Made by a program: the position numbers and the translations under genes. Under the pieces are notes generated by a model. The model did no database searches, had not been told where the DNA came from, and saw nothing but the letters and a program-made list of their open reading frames with translations. From the NCBI RefSeq assembly GCF_017876675.1, contig NZ_JAGIOI010000001.1, positions 1,488,001 through 1,552,000 on the forward strand: a stretch of 64,000 bases of DNA, written 5' to 3'. Shown piece by piece: positions 26,461-35,591 of the stretch; positions within the stretch are counted from its first letter, which is position 1; each line of letters begins with the position of its first letter. The stretch comes from Arthrobacter stackebrandtii (lineage in GTDB: Bacteria; Actinomycetota; Actinomycetes; Actinomycetales; Micrococcaceae).

Positions 26461-27813
26461 TTACGAAAATGAAAACAAGGGAGGGAAGACCAGTACGACA
26501 ACAGCAGCCCAAACCCCGTAAACCGGCAAGTAGCTTGTCTGCCATCGTTCAACGACGGCAAACGGTCGCCTGCCGCGCAGGAAGGCGACAGCCAACCATG
26601 CAGCCCAGACCAGGTGGATCAGCAGCAGAATGTTCAACCCCAGCGCAGCAGTCCTGTTCGGACTGTATCCAAATTCGGCGATGCGGGTGAGCATTGCCGT
26701 CAACATCACGGCATTCACACCAAGCGCAGCGAGCACCAGGACCAGCTGCAGGCCATCAAACAAGCCGGGAGGGGCCAGCGAGTCGCGGGCGGAAATCGAA
26801 TAGAGCAGCAGACAGAGAACCAACACAAGAATGGCATTCATAAGTATCAGCAGGTTGCGGTCCGCATCCACTAGGCCGCCAGCGGTTGCGAGAACAGGCA
26901 ACAGCGCCAACAACATGGCAGCCGTCAAAGGCGTAAATACGCGGGTAAGGACGGGTGCAATATTTTCAACGACCTGCTGCTTGGCCTCAACAAGCCAACC
27001 CGCAACGACGACTGCGCCGGGCACCGCGAACGGGAGGATCCACTCCTCCATGACTGACTCGAAGTCGATGCCAATGATCTGCAGGGTGGCCAGCGTAAGC
27101 CCAATCAGGACTGCGCCGCCCAGCGCCAGGAGCGTGAAGTAAATGGCAAACTCTCCGGTAAACCGAACGAAGTCCATCCGCCGCCTGCCAGATCGCCAGC
27201 GCCCGCCGACATAGGCCACCCCCACCAGGAGCCACAGCACCACCACGGAGTGGAGTGCGGCAAGCATGGCTGTGGAGCCCCCGGGCACAAACGGGTACAG
27301 GTTGAGCGTGGCCGCCAAGACGACGACGGGGATCACGAGTGCCGCCACCACCCGGATGGACACTCGGCGCTTCCACGCAAAATAGCCCGCCAGGAAGGGG
27401 AGGGTGAGCAGCCCGACGTTGCGCGCGAGCGCCTCACCGTCGCCGATCAGCGCCAGGCCAACCTTGACAGCCACTCCCGCCCCGACGGCGAGCGCCAATA
27501 CCACCGCCAGTTCGCGCCAGGGCGGCGCCCCAGCACCATCGGATCCGTCGGGCAGAAGGACCAACTGCTTCCACAGCCTGTCGGAGTGTTCCCGGGCAAA
27601 CTCGCGGGACACGGCGTCCAGGTTGCCCAGGCGCTTAATGGCAACAAGGAATGCTTCCTCGTCATCGAGGCCACTTGCCTGCCGTTCGGCAATCTGCTCG
27701 CGCAGGTGGTCTTCGAGTTCGTCAACATCCACCGGGGAGATCGCCTGGTTGCGCTGGATATATCCGCGCCACCTGTCGATCTGCGCCTCAAGTTCGTCGT
27801 GCGAAACCTCCAT
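26461..27813 (-). CDS. HAAS/permease-prefix-domain multi-pass membrane protein
   Basis: 450 aa. The N-terminal 80 residues form a helical HAAS (DUF1700-like) domain: ELEAQIDRWRGYIQRNQAIS, DVDELEDHLREQI and EEAFLVAIKRLG. About 10-11 hydrophobic helices follow. The ATG overlaps the stop of the PadR gene. PadR plus HAAS-domain membrane protein is a common regulatory pair in Gram-positives, where the HAAS domain is thought to help control or anchor the partner. Substrate or activity is unknown. Confidence 0.85.
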   Translation of the reverse strand: MEVSHDELEAQIDRWRGYIQRNQAISPVDVDELEDHLREQIAERQASGLDDEEAFLVAIKRLGNLDAVSREFAREHSDRLWKQLVLLPDGSDGAGAPPWRELAVVLALAVGAGVAVKVGLALIGDGEALARNVGLLTLPFLAGYFAWKRRVSIRVVAALVIPVVVLAATLNLYPFVPGGSTAMLAALHSVVVLWLLVGVAYVGGRWRSGRRRMDFVRFTGEFAIYFTLLALGGAVLIGLTLATLQIIGIDFESVMEEWILPFAVPGAVVVAGWLVEAKQQVVENIAPVLTRVFTPLTAAMLLALLPVLATAGGLVDADRNLLILMNAILVLVLCLLLYSISARDSLAPPGLFDGLQLVLVLAALGVNAVMLTAMLTRIAEFGYSPNRTAALGLNILLLIHLVWAAWLAVAFLRGRRPFAVVERWQTSYLPVYGVWAAVVVLVFPPLFSFS

Positions 27814-28175
27814 CACGCCCAACCTTCCACCGCGGCAGGGAATCGTGGCGTATTTTGCCACACCTGTCGCAACGCGCCTGAGACGACCGCCCACTGTTGC
27901 TGTCGGTCGGCGAGCGCTTCCCTCCCAGCCTGCGTGATGGCGTAGTGCTTGCGCCGGCGCCCGGCGTCGGAAGTGCCCCAGGATGAGGACACGTAGCCGA
28001 GCCGCTCGAGGCGGTGAAGCAGGGGGTAGAGCATTCCGTCGGTCCACTGCATGCCACCGCCGGAGAGCTCACCGACCCTCTTGAGGATGGCATAGCCATA
28101 CAGGTCCCCATCCATCAGGATGCCCAGCACCAGCGGGGTGGCGGAAGCCGCCACCAGGTCCTTGTCAATGCGCAT
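27813..28175 (-). CDS. PadR-family transcriptional regulator
   Basis: 120 aa. The winged helix-turn-helix is of PadR type: LVLGILMDGDLYGYAILKRV, then QWTDGMLYPLLHRLERLGYVSS and RRRKHYAITQAGREAL. The ATG at 28175 follows GGGAG by 5 bp and is preferred over 28187. Such regulators usually repress their own operon and respond to small molecules or cell-envelope stress. Co-translated with the HAAS membrane protein. Confidence 0.93.
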   Translation of the reverse strand: MRIDKDLVAASATPLVLGILMDGDLYGYAILKRVGELSGGGMQWTDGMLYPLLHRLERLGYVSSSWGTSDAGRRRKHYAITQAGREALADRQQQWAVVSGALRQVWQNTPRFPAAVEGWA

Positions 28176-28466
28176 GCCAACTCCCATACATAGAACTGAA
28201 GGGTATTAAACATAGCAGCTCTAGGTATGAAAGCAGAGAGTGGGCATAACTCTTTTGGGCCGGCAGGCAGGCAAGGGGCCGCCGCTGCAAGCCACCCCTG
28301 GAACCGGCCGGCCTGCATTGGCAGCCATCCAACCGTGGCCATGAAGCCTAAAACCATCGACATCGAAGTTCGGGGCCTTGAAGCTACGCCCCTTCTTCAC
28401 CGAACCCGGCCTGACAGCCGCGGCCGGGGAGGGGCCAGGCACCGACCTGGTGCGTAAACTTGGGCC

Positions 28467-29351
28467 ATGATCTTCATCGATCCGCCATTTTGGCCGGCGC
28501 ACGGCACGGTGTTCTCGCACCTGATCTCCGACATCTCAGTCGAAGAGCTCCACTCCTTCGCTGCCGCCAACGGCGTGGCTGAACGCGCATTCGACCTGGA
28601 TCACTACGACGTCCCGGCGCGGATCTACCAGGACCTCATTGACGCAGGGGCAACACCCATTACCGGCAAGGAACTGGCACGCACGCTGGTGGCGTCGGGC
28701 CTGCGCATCAAGGCCAAGTACCGGGTCAAGTCCGTGTCCAGCGTCCTCGAACGGCGCTGGAATGCACTCATGCCCGAGCATCCAAGGCTGGGCGCGGAAC
28801 TGCTCGAACGATGGAACGAACCACACCGCCACTACCACTCCGCCACCCATCTGCTCGCAGTACTGGAAGCACTGGATGCCCTGACCGACCGCCAAACAAC
28901 CCTGCCAGTGGCACTGGCAGCCTGGTTCCACGACGCCGTCTACAACGGCACAGCCGCAGACGAAGAAGACTCAGCCATTTTGGCACAAGTGCGCTTAAAC
29001 AAACTTGTACCCCCAGACGAGTCCGACGAGGTCGCCCGCCTTGTGCGCCTGACCGCCACACACTCCCCCTCAGCCCGGGACGACGCCGGACACCTCCTTT
29101 GCGATGCCGACCTCGCCATCCTCGGCGGCGGGCCGGACGCATACTCCCGTTACACCGCCGGTATCCGGAAGGACTATGCCCACGTGTCGGAGCCAGACTT
29201 TGCCAAGGGAAGGGCCGCCGTCGTGCGTCAATTGCTGGCGCTGGAACCAATGTTCCACACGGCCAGGGGCAGGGAATTGTGGGCTGCCCGGTCGCGGGAG
29301 AATCTCAACCGGGAGCTCGAGTCGCTTCTGGCCGGTTTGACCTCAAGCTAA
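28467..29351 (+). CDS. DUF4031-HD domain fusion protein
   Basis: 294 aa. The first about 85 residues match DUF4031 (MIFIDPPFWPAHGTVFSHL, HYDVPARIYQDLIDAGATPI). The rest is an HD-type hydrolase-like domain with HRHYHSATHLLAVLEAL, LAAWFHDAVY (the HD pair) and LLCDADLAILG. His/Asp ligands for a divalent metal are therefore complete. Its substrate is not known; HD proteins of this shape include phosphohydrolases. Stand-alone DUF4031 is common in actinobacteria, and the fusion suggests the two halves act on one substrate. Confidence 0.8.
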   Translation: MIFIDPPFWPAHGTVFSHLISDISVEELHSFAAANGVAERAFDLDHYDVPARIYQDLIDAGATPITGKELARTLVASGLRIKAKYRVKSVSSVLERRWNALMPEHPRLGAELLERWNEPHRHYHSATHLLAVLEALDALTDRQTTLPVALAAWFHDAVYNGTAADEEDSAILAQVRLNKLVPPDESDEVARLVRLTATHSPSARDDAGHLLCDADLAILGGGPDAYSRYTAGIRKDYAHVSEPDFAKGRAAVVRQLLALEPMFHTARGRELWAARSRENLNRELESLLAGLTSS

Positions 29352-29416
29352 CTGCAGCTAGTTTCATGGGGCTGACAGCGCGGCAAGCCCGCATCCCCCG
29401 GAAAGGCACTGCAACT

Positions 29417-30124
29417 ATGAGAATTCTAAGCGCATCAATCACCGTCCACGACGTCGCGGAAGCAGCACGGTTCTACCGCAACATCCTCCTGCTGCCGGTC
29501 GAGGAATCCCCCAACGGGGCGGTGGTCACGATCGGCGCCAGCCGGCTGGTCATGAGCGCCGGCGAGAGGTTCGACGGCGCACATCACCTGGCGTTTGGCA
29601 TCCCGCCGTCGGATTTTGGGCCGGCCCATGAATGGCTGGCGCAGCGCGTCCCCCTGCTCCGTTCAGGGGGCTCGGAGGTCATTCTCGGCTCGGACGAATG
29701 GAGCTCGAGATCGCTGTATTTCGAGGGCCCCGAAGGCATCATCCTGGAGCTCATCGCGCGCGACGCCGATGCTGCCGCAGCTTCCAGCGTCACCGCAGCG
29801 TCCGCTCGGTCCACCGCTTCAGGGACGGGCGGAAATCCGCGCATGCTGTCCATCAGCGAGGTGGGCATTGGCGTGGCCGATGTGCTGGGCGCCGTGGCGA
29901 AAGTGTCGCGCGAGCTGGCCATTCCCGTGTTTTACGACCTTTCCGGCACCTTTGCATCGATGGGCAGCCACGACGGACTGCTGATCCTTGTGCACGAGGA
30001 CCGCATCTGGTTCCCCACAGCCTCATCGCGCCCGGCGCACGGGCCGCTGGCCGTCGAGATTGAATCGCCCGCGGGAAATGCCCGGCTGCAGCTGGGTGCG
30101 GAGGCATCGGTGGCCGGCGGGTAG
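29417..30124 (+). CDS. VOC-family (glyoxalase-like) protein, two modules
   Basis: 235 aa. The first VOC module (about residues 1-115) begins ILSASITVHDVAEAARFYRN and ends with LYFEGPEGIILELIAR. A low-complexity Ala/Ser linker joins a second, more divergent module (about 140-230). Metal-binding residues of glyoxalase/dioxygenase VOC enzymes are only partly evident, the clearest being the Glu of LELIA. Substrate unknown. Monocistronic or loosely linked to the DUF4031-HD gene 65 bp upstream. Confidence 0.8.
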   Translation: MRILSASITVHDVAEAARFYRNILLLPVEESPNGAVVTIGASRLVMSAGERFDGAHHLAFGIPPSDFGPAHEWLAQRVPLLRSGGSEVILGSDEWSSRSLYFEGPEGIILELIARDADAAAASSVTAASARSTASGTGGNPRMLSISEVGIGVADVLGAVAKVSRELAIPVFYDLSGTFASMGSHDGLLILVHEDRIWFPTASSRPAHGPLAVEIESPAGNARLQLGAEASVAGG

Positions 30125-30261
30125 ATTCCGGCCGGACCATCGCGGCAGTTTCCCACGCTGCCGCCGGAACTTAGTTTATGGCACTGTTGCGCTACAAAGC
30201 GCAGTCGATTCATGGCCCGACCGTGCCATATAACGGCAGTGGCGGCCAGTAGGCTTTGGGC

Positions 30262-30711
30262 ATGAGCCTCAACGACCTCAGAAACGCGCCGGAATTTGCC
30301 GGTCTTCCCATCTGCGAATTCGCGTTCCCCGGGCCGCTGCGCGACCAGCTGGTGGCGGCAGTCCTGGACGGCTCCAAGACGTCCACCACCGCCACGCTCA
30401 TCGAGTTCGAGGTGGAGCAGGAAGAGCTGCCGCGCGCCGGCGAACGCGAAGTCGTGGTGGATTCCGGAGGCCGGGGCGTTGCCGTCATCGAAATGACGGA
30501 GGTCCGCTTCGCACGGCTGGCGGATGTCGACCTCCGCCATGCCATCGACGAGGGAGAAGGCTTCACCACTGTTGCCCAGTGGCGGTCCGGGCACGAGGAG
30601 TTCTGGCACTCCCCCGAAATGCGCGAAGCCATGAAGGACCCGGACTTTACGGTTGATGACAGCTCCATGCTGGTGCTGCAGCGATTTGTGGTCACGGCCC
30701 GGCTGCCGTAG
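30262..30711 (+). CDS. ASCH-domain protein
   Basis: 149 aa. The ASCH pattern is visible: FPGPLRDQLVAAVLDGSKTSTTATL (G-x-K-x-x-T/S), a beta-strand DSGGRGVAVIEMTEVRF, and GEGFTTVAQWRSGHEEFW near the end. ASCH folds resemble PUA RNA-binding domains and include a nucleotide hydrolase (YqfB). The cellular role is not determined. The start at ATG 30262 is chosen over TTG 30256. No operon partner. Confidence 0.85.
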   Translation: MSLNDLRNAPEFAGLPICEFAFPGPLRDQLVAAVLDGSKTSTTATLIEFEVEQEELPRAGEREVVVDSGGRGVAVIEMTEVRFARLADVDLRHAIDEGEGFTTVAQWRSGHEEFWHSPEMREAMKDPDFTVDDSSMLVLQRFVVTARLP

Positions 30712-30743
30712 CCGGCACCGCGCATCCGCCGTATGCTGGCGCC

Positions 30744-31040
30744 ATGGAGACTACGGGGACCGTCCGCCTTTGGAATGACGAAGAAGGTTGGGGTGTCATT
30801 GACTCTGACGCAACACCGGGCGGCAGCTGGGCCCACTACTCGGACGTCGCCATTGCCGGCTAAAGGACACTGCAGCCCGGACAGGCAGTCTCCTTTGAGT
30901 GGGAGGCCGCGACCCAGGACGGCTTCCGCTTCCGCGCAACCAGGGCGTGGCCTGCCGGAACCAAACCAACAGCGGCCGCACCCCCAACGCACGGCGGGGA
31001 CGCCTACAGTTCAGCACTGGAGATCACCTTCGACGACTGA
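30744..31040 (+). pseudogene. cold-shock-domain protein gene with in-frame TAA
   Basis: The frame from ATG 30744 reads TGTVRLWNDEEGWGVIDSDA and SWAHYSDVAIAG, a degenerate cold-shock domain (G-T-V-x-x-W-x-x-x-x-G-x-G-V/F-I). It hits TAA at 30861-30863 (codon 40), where relatives have Tyr (GYR-L-PGQ). The same frame then continues RTLQPGQAVSFEWEAATQDG and ends at TGA 31038-31040, completing a 98-codon protein. A TAC to TAA change explains it. Either a true nonsense mutation or a sequencing error. Confidence 0.75.
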
Positions 31041-31086
31041 GGGTTATCAGAAAACCCCAGCCGCCGCACCCGGATAACCTGAGTGC

Positions 31087-31746
31087 ATGGCTTCGAAGAA
31101 CACGCCCCGCGCACCCCGGCTCACACCTCTGGACCTGCATGACCTCGTGGACAACGAGGACGCCTTCTTCGGCCCCGGCGAAACATACGACGGCGAGCGC
31201 TTTGACCGCCCCGCCTTCGACGAAGCAAACCTGACCTCCACCGACTTCCTGGAGTGCGAACTCAACGGCCCCACCCTGAACGACGCCGAACTGCGCGGCG
31301 TGCGCTTCCGCGGCACCGCCATCAACGACAGCTTCGCCCCGATCATGAAAGGTCCGCGCACCAGCTGGCGGGACACGGAAATCACCTCTCCGCGCTGGGG
31401 TTCGGCTGAACTGTACGACAGCAGCTGGCAGTCGGTCCGGATCGACGGCGGCAAAATCGACTTCCTGAACCTGCGAGCCTCCAAGATCATCGACCTGCAG
31501 ATCAGCGATTGCATCATCGGCGAGCTGGACCTCGGCGGGGCCAACGTCACCCGGCTGGCATTGAAGAACTGCCGCATCGGAACCCTGGATTTCCAGCAGG
31601 CCACCTTGAAGGATGTGGACCTGCGCAGCACGGACTTCCGCACGCTCAACGGTGTGGGATCCATGGCCGGCGTGGTGGTTGACGACTACCAGCTGGGCCT
31701 GCTGGCACCCATTCTTGCCGCACACCTGGGCATCACCGTCGCCTGA
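31087..31746 (+). CDS. pentapeptide-repeat protein
   Basis: 219 aa. Several A(D/N)Lxx-type turns can be read: FDEANLTSTDFLECELNGPT, LNDAELRGVRFRGT, LDLGGANVTRLALKNC, LDFQQATLKDVDLRSTDFRT. They indicate a right-handed quadrilateral beta-helix. No membrane segment. Some members protect gyrase from quinolones, but most have unknown roles. Monocistronic. Confidence 0.85.
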   Translation: MASKNTPRAPRLTPLDLHDLVDNEDAFFGPGETYDGERFDRPAFDEANLTSTDFLECELNGPTLNDAELRGVRFRGTAINDSFAPIMKGPRTSWRDTEITSPRWGSAELYDSSWQSVRIDGGKIDFLNLRASKIIDLQISDCIIGELDLGGANVTRLALKNCRIGTLDFQQATLKDVDLRSTDFRTLNGVGSMAGVVVDDYQLGLLAPILAAHLGITVA

Positions 31747-31891
31747 GCGCACCGGCCGGCCGGCACCCTGCGGAAGGCAGCCCGCCCACCCAGGCGGCTG
31801 GGGCCGGAAGGCAGCAACCCAAGCCAGGCCCCGCCGTCGTGCGTGCCAGCAGCCGGCCAAGACCGCCCTGCAAGCCGCACAAACCCGCCAG

Positions 31892-32365
31892 CTAGCCAAC
31901 CAGCGAGACGCCCAGCGCCGCGGCGATTCCGAATCCGGTGCCCCAGATAATGATGGAGATGACCTGCCACAGGATCACGGCGTTCTTCGGCGCCCCGAAG
32001 GAGACCATGGCGGCGGAGGTGATCTGGCTCGGCAGGATGGCCTGGCCGCCCAGGCTGACGCCGGCGACGCCATATTTGTCGAACGCGCGGCGCAGCTTGG
32101 CCCGGCGCGGGGTGAGTTCCTTCGGCGCCCTGCCGGCGGTGGCCTTCGCCCGGACGCCGTGGGCGCCGAGCACGAAGATCAGCATGGAGATGATGTTGCC
32201 CGCTACGGCCGCCGCAATGGCCACCACCGGCCCCAGCCCAATCAGCACGCCAATGACCGAGCCAAAGTAGGACTCCACGAACGGGATGGCGGCCACCAGC
32301 ATCACGCCCAGCCACTGGAGGGCCCCGGGGAGGGTGGCGGCGAACTGCTGCAGGGATTCAATCAT
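31892..32365 (-). CDS. small multidrug-efflux-like membrane protein
   Basis: 157 aa with about four hydrophobic helices. It begins MIESLQQFAATLPGALQWLG, then IPFVESYFGSVIGVLIGL and GNIISMLIFVLGAHGVR. After a basic loop comes FDKYGVAGVSLGGQAILPSQITS, the pattern of actinobacterial small multidrug efflux proteins. ATG 32380 is an alternative start five codons earlier; neither has a strong ribosome-binding site. Function inferred from family naming only. Confidence 0.7.
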   Translation of the reverse strand: MIESLQQFAATLPGALQWLGVMLVAAIPFVESYFGSVIGVLIGLGPVVAIAAAVAGNIISMLIFVLGAHGVRAKATAGRAPKELTPRRAKLRRAFDKYGVAGVSLGGQAILPSQITSAAMVSFGAPKNAVILWQVISIIIWGTGFGIAAALGVSLVG

Positions 32366-32510
32366 GACGGCTGCTTTCATCGGTGGAAACGTTGATGGTT
32401 CAATCCTTTCCCGCCCCCGCGCCCGCGCCCAGTGCCGCCGCGTCACCACTTCCCCGGGCACTTTTGCACGGCCCGGCCATGACAAATGTCATTGGCCTAA
32501 ACTGAAGCGC

Positions 32511-33728
32511 ATGCCCACCCCTGAGATCCCGCAGCCGCACGCCGCCCTGGGCCGCAATGTGCGCACCACCTGGACGTACACGCTGGGATCCATTGTGTTC
32601 ATCCTCATTGTCCTGGACGCCACGCTGCTCAGCATTGCCGTGGAGTCCTTCAATGCCATGCACGACGCCGTTTCCGGCCTTTTGATTCTTTTCCTCCTCG
32701 CCGCCGTGGCCACCCAGGTGCGCTACGCGTGGTTCCTCCGGGTGGGGCTGGGCGGCGGGCTTCCGGCGGTCGGGTGGACCCTGGCGCTGCTGGTGCCGGC
32801 TGCTGCAGTGTGGGTGCTGGGGCTGTTCCTGCCATCCGGTGCACTGGTGTGGACGGTTCCCGTGTGGCTGGGGGTGTGCCTCCTGGCGTGCCTGCTGCCC
32901 AGACGGCCGCGATGGGCGGTGCTGGGTGCCGGTCTGGCGTCGGCCCTGCTTTTCGCCTTGCTGTACGGGGTGGTTCACGGCGCGTCGGTCCTGGTGCCGG
33001 ACAACCCCGGCACGCTCATGCTGGTGGTGTATGCGGCGGGCATGCCGCCGATGCTGCTGAGCGCCCTGTGGTTCTGGCGGGTGGTGGTGGAGCTGGACCG
33101 GAGCCGGCTGCTGGGCGTCGAACTGGCCGTGGCGCAGGAGAGGCTGCGTTTTGCCGCGGACCTTCACGACATCCAGGGCCACCACCTGCAGGTGATCGCG
33201 CTGAAGTCCGAGCTCGCGGAGCGGCTGCTTCCCGTCAATCCAGACGCGGCGCTGGCCAACATCCGCGAAACGAGGCTCATTGCCAAGCAGGCGCTGGAGG
33301 AAACCCGGACGCTGGTGTCGGGGTACCGGGAGACGTCGCTGGGCGACGAGCTGGAGAATGCCCGCGAGGTGCTTGCTGCCGCCGGTGCCGACTGCGAGCT
33401 GGTGCTTGGGTCGGTTCCCGCCGACCCTGCCACCCACAAGGCACTGGCCATGACGGTGCGTGAGGCCACCACCAACATCCTGCGGCACAGCGATGCCACA
33501 GCCGCCGCCATCACGCTGGCCGCCGCACCCGGGGCGCCCGGATCACCAGGGGCAACCGTGCTGACCATCAGCAACAACGGGGTGCAGTCGCCTCATTCCG
33601 GCAGCGGCACCGGGCTGCTGGGGCTGCGCGAACGCATCGAAGCTTTGGGCGGAACCCTTGAAACCACATTGGACAACGGCCGCTTTGAACTGCAGGCCCG
33701 GGTCCCCGGCAGCCCCATTCCCCAGTAA
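32511..33728 (+). CDS. DesK/NarX-type sensor histidine kinase
   Basis: 405 aa. About six hydrophobic helices form an N-terminal membrane sensor (about residues 20-190). The HisKA_3 domain follows with phosphoacceptor His in FAADLHDIQGHHLQVIALK, and a GHKL ATPase domain with N-box VREATTNILRHS and G-box GTGLLGLRERIEALGG. It autophosphorylates and passes phosphate to the NarL-type regulator 11 bp downstream. The membrane-embedded sensor resembles DesK (membrane thickness or fluidity), but the stimulus cannot be inferred. Confidence 0.9.
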   Translation: MPTPEIPQPHAALGRNVRTTWTYTLGSIVFILIVLDATLLSIAVESFNAMHDAVSGLLILFLLAAVATQVRYAWFLRVGLGGGLPAVGWTLALLVPAAAVWVLGLFLPSGALVWTVPVWLGVCLLACLLPRRPRWAVLGAGLASALLFALLYGVVHGASVLVPDNPGTLMLVVYAAGMPPMLLSALWFWRVVVELDRSRLLGVELAVAQERLRFAADLHDIQGHHLQVIALKSELAERLLPVNPDAALANIRETRLIAKQALEETRTLVSGYRETSLGDELENAREVLAAAGADCELVLGSVPADPATHKALAMTVREATTNILRHSDATAAAITLAAAPGAPGSPGATVLTISNNGVQSPHSGSGTGLLGLRERIEALGGTLETTLDNGRFELQARVPGSPIPQ

Positions 33729-33739
33729 GGAACACCATC

Positions 33740-34366
33740 ATGACTGAGCCTGCACAGGCCCGCCGCATCCGGCTGCTGATTGCCGACGACGAACATCTCA
33801 TCCGGGGTGCCCTGGAGGCGCTCCTGGGGCTCGAACCTGACATCGAGGTGGTGGCCAGCGCGGACAACGGCGTGACCGCGGCTGAACTGGCCGCCGCCAC
33901 CCAACCGGACATCTGCCTGCTGGATTTGGAAATGCCGCAGGCCGACGGCCTCGAGGCGGCCGCGAAGATCCTTGCCACCGTGAACACGCGGGTCATCATC
34001 GTCACCCGCCACGCGCGGCCCGGTGTGCTGCGGCGCGCGCTGGCGTCGAAGGTCTCCGGTTTCGTGCCGAAGTCCACGCCGGCCCAGGAGCTGGCGCACG
34101 TGATCCGCGACGTGGCGGCCGGCAAGCGCTACATCGATCCGGACATCGCCGCTGCCGCCTTGACGGCCGAGCGCTGCCCGCTCACGGACCGTGAACTGGA
34201 CGCCCTGCGCGTCAGCCGTTCCACCACCAGCGTCGCGCAGATAGCGCAGGCCATGCACCTGGCGCCCGGCACAGTCCGCAACTACCTCTCCTCCGCCATG
34301 ATGAAACTCAACGCCGCCTCACGCCACGAGGCCGCCGACAGGGCGTGGCAGCAGGGCTGGATCTAG
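33740..34366 (+). CDS. NarL/FixJ-family response regulator
   Basis: 208 aa. The receiver domain has LLIADDEHLIRGAL, phosphoacceptor D62 (DICLLDLEMPQADG) and an FVPKSTPAQEL lysine. The C-terminal LuxR-type HTH follows, with LTDRELDALRVSRSTTSVAQIAQAMHLAPGTVRNYLSSAMMKLNA. Partner of the upstream kinase, in the same operon. It also resembles DesR in layout. Target genes unknown. Confidence 0.93.
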   Translation: MTEPAQARRIRLLIADDEHLIRGALEALLGLEPDIEVVASADNGVTAAELAAATQPDICLLDLEMPQADGLEAAAKILATVNTRVIIVTRHARPGVLRRALASKVSGFVPKSTPAQELAHVIRDVAAGKRYIDPDIAAAALTAERCPLTDRELDALRVSRSTTSVAQIAQAMHLAPGTVRNYLSSAMMKLNAASRHEAADRAWQQGWI

Positions 34367-34564
34367 GCGGAGGGCCGCCCAAACCTTCACCCGGCCACCT
34401 GCACGAGGCGCTGGAACCTTGCCTGCCCTGAAGGACTGCCAGCGAACTGCCAGCCGGGCCCCCCTTGCCCCGCCCGCACATTTGCAGGAGCATTTTCATG
34501 AATCCACCCGCCAGAAACCCTCCCTCACGGAGCGGCCCGGCATCCACGCGGAAGCAGGAACACC

Positions 34565-35548
<984 letters not shown>

Positions 35549-35591
35549 GCGGACCCTGGATGCGGCCGGGCATCCGGCTAAACTTACACAG

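Noticed and set aside
26461-28047. 528-aa version of the HAAS membrane protein
   Set aside because: The first 78 codons overlap the PadR gene in another frame and are Arg/Ala-rich; the ATG at 27813 overlaps the PadR stop and starts the conserved domain.
28221-28520. 99-codon minus-strand ORF upstream of the DUF4031 gene
   Set aside because: Overlaps the start of a well-supported gene, Arg/Pro/Gly-rich, no ribosome-binding site.
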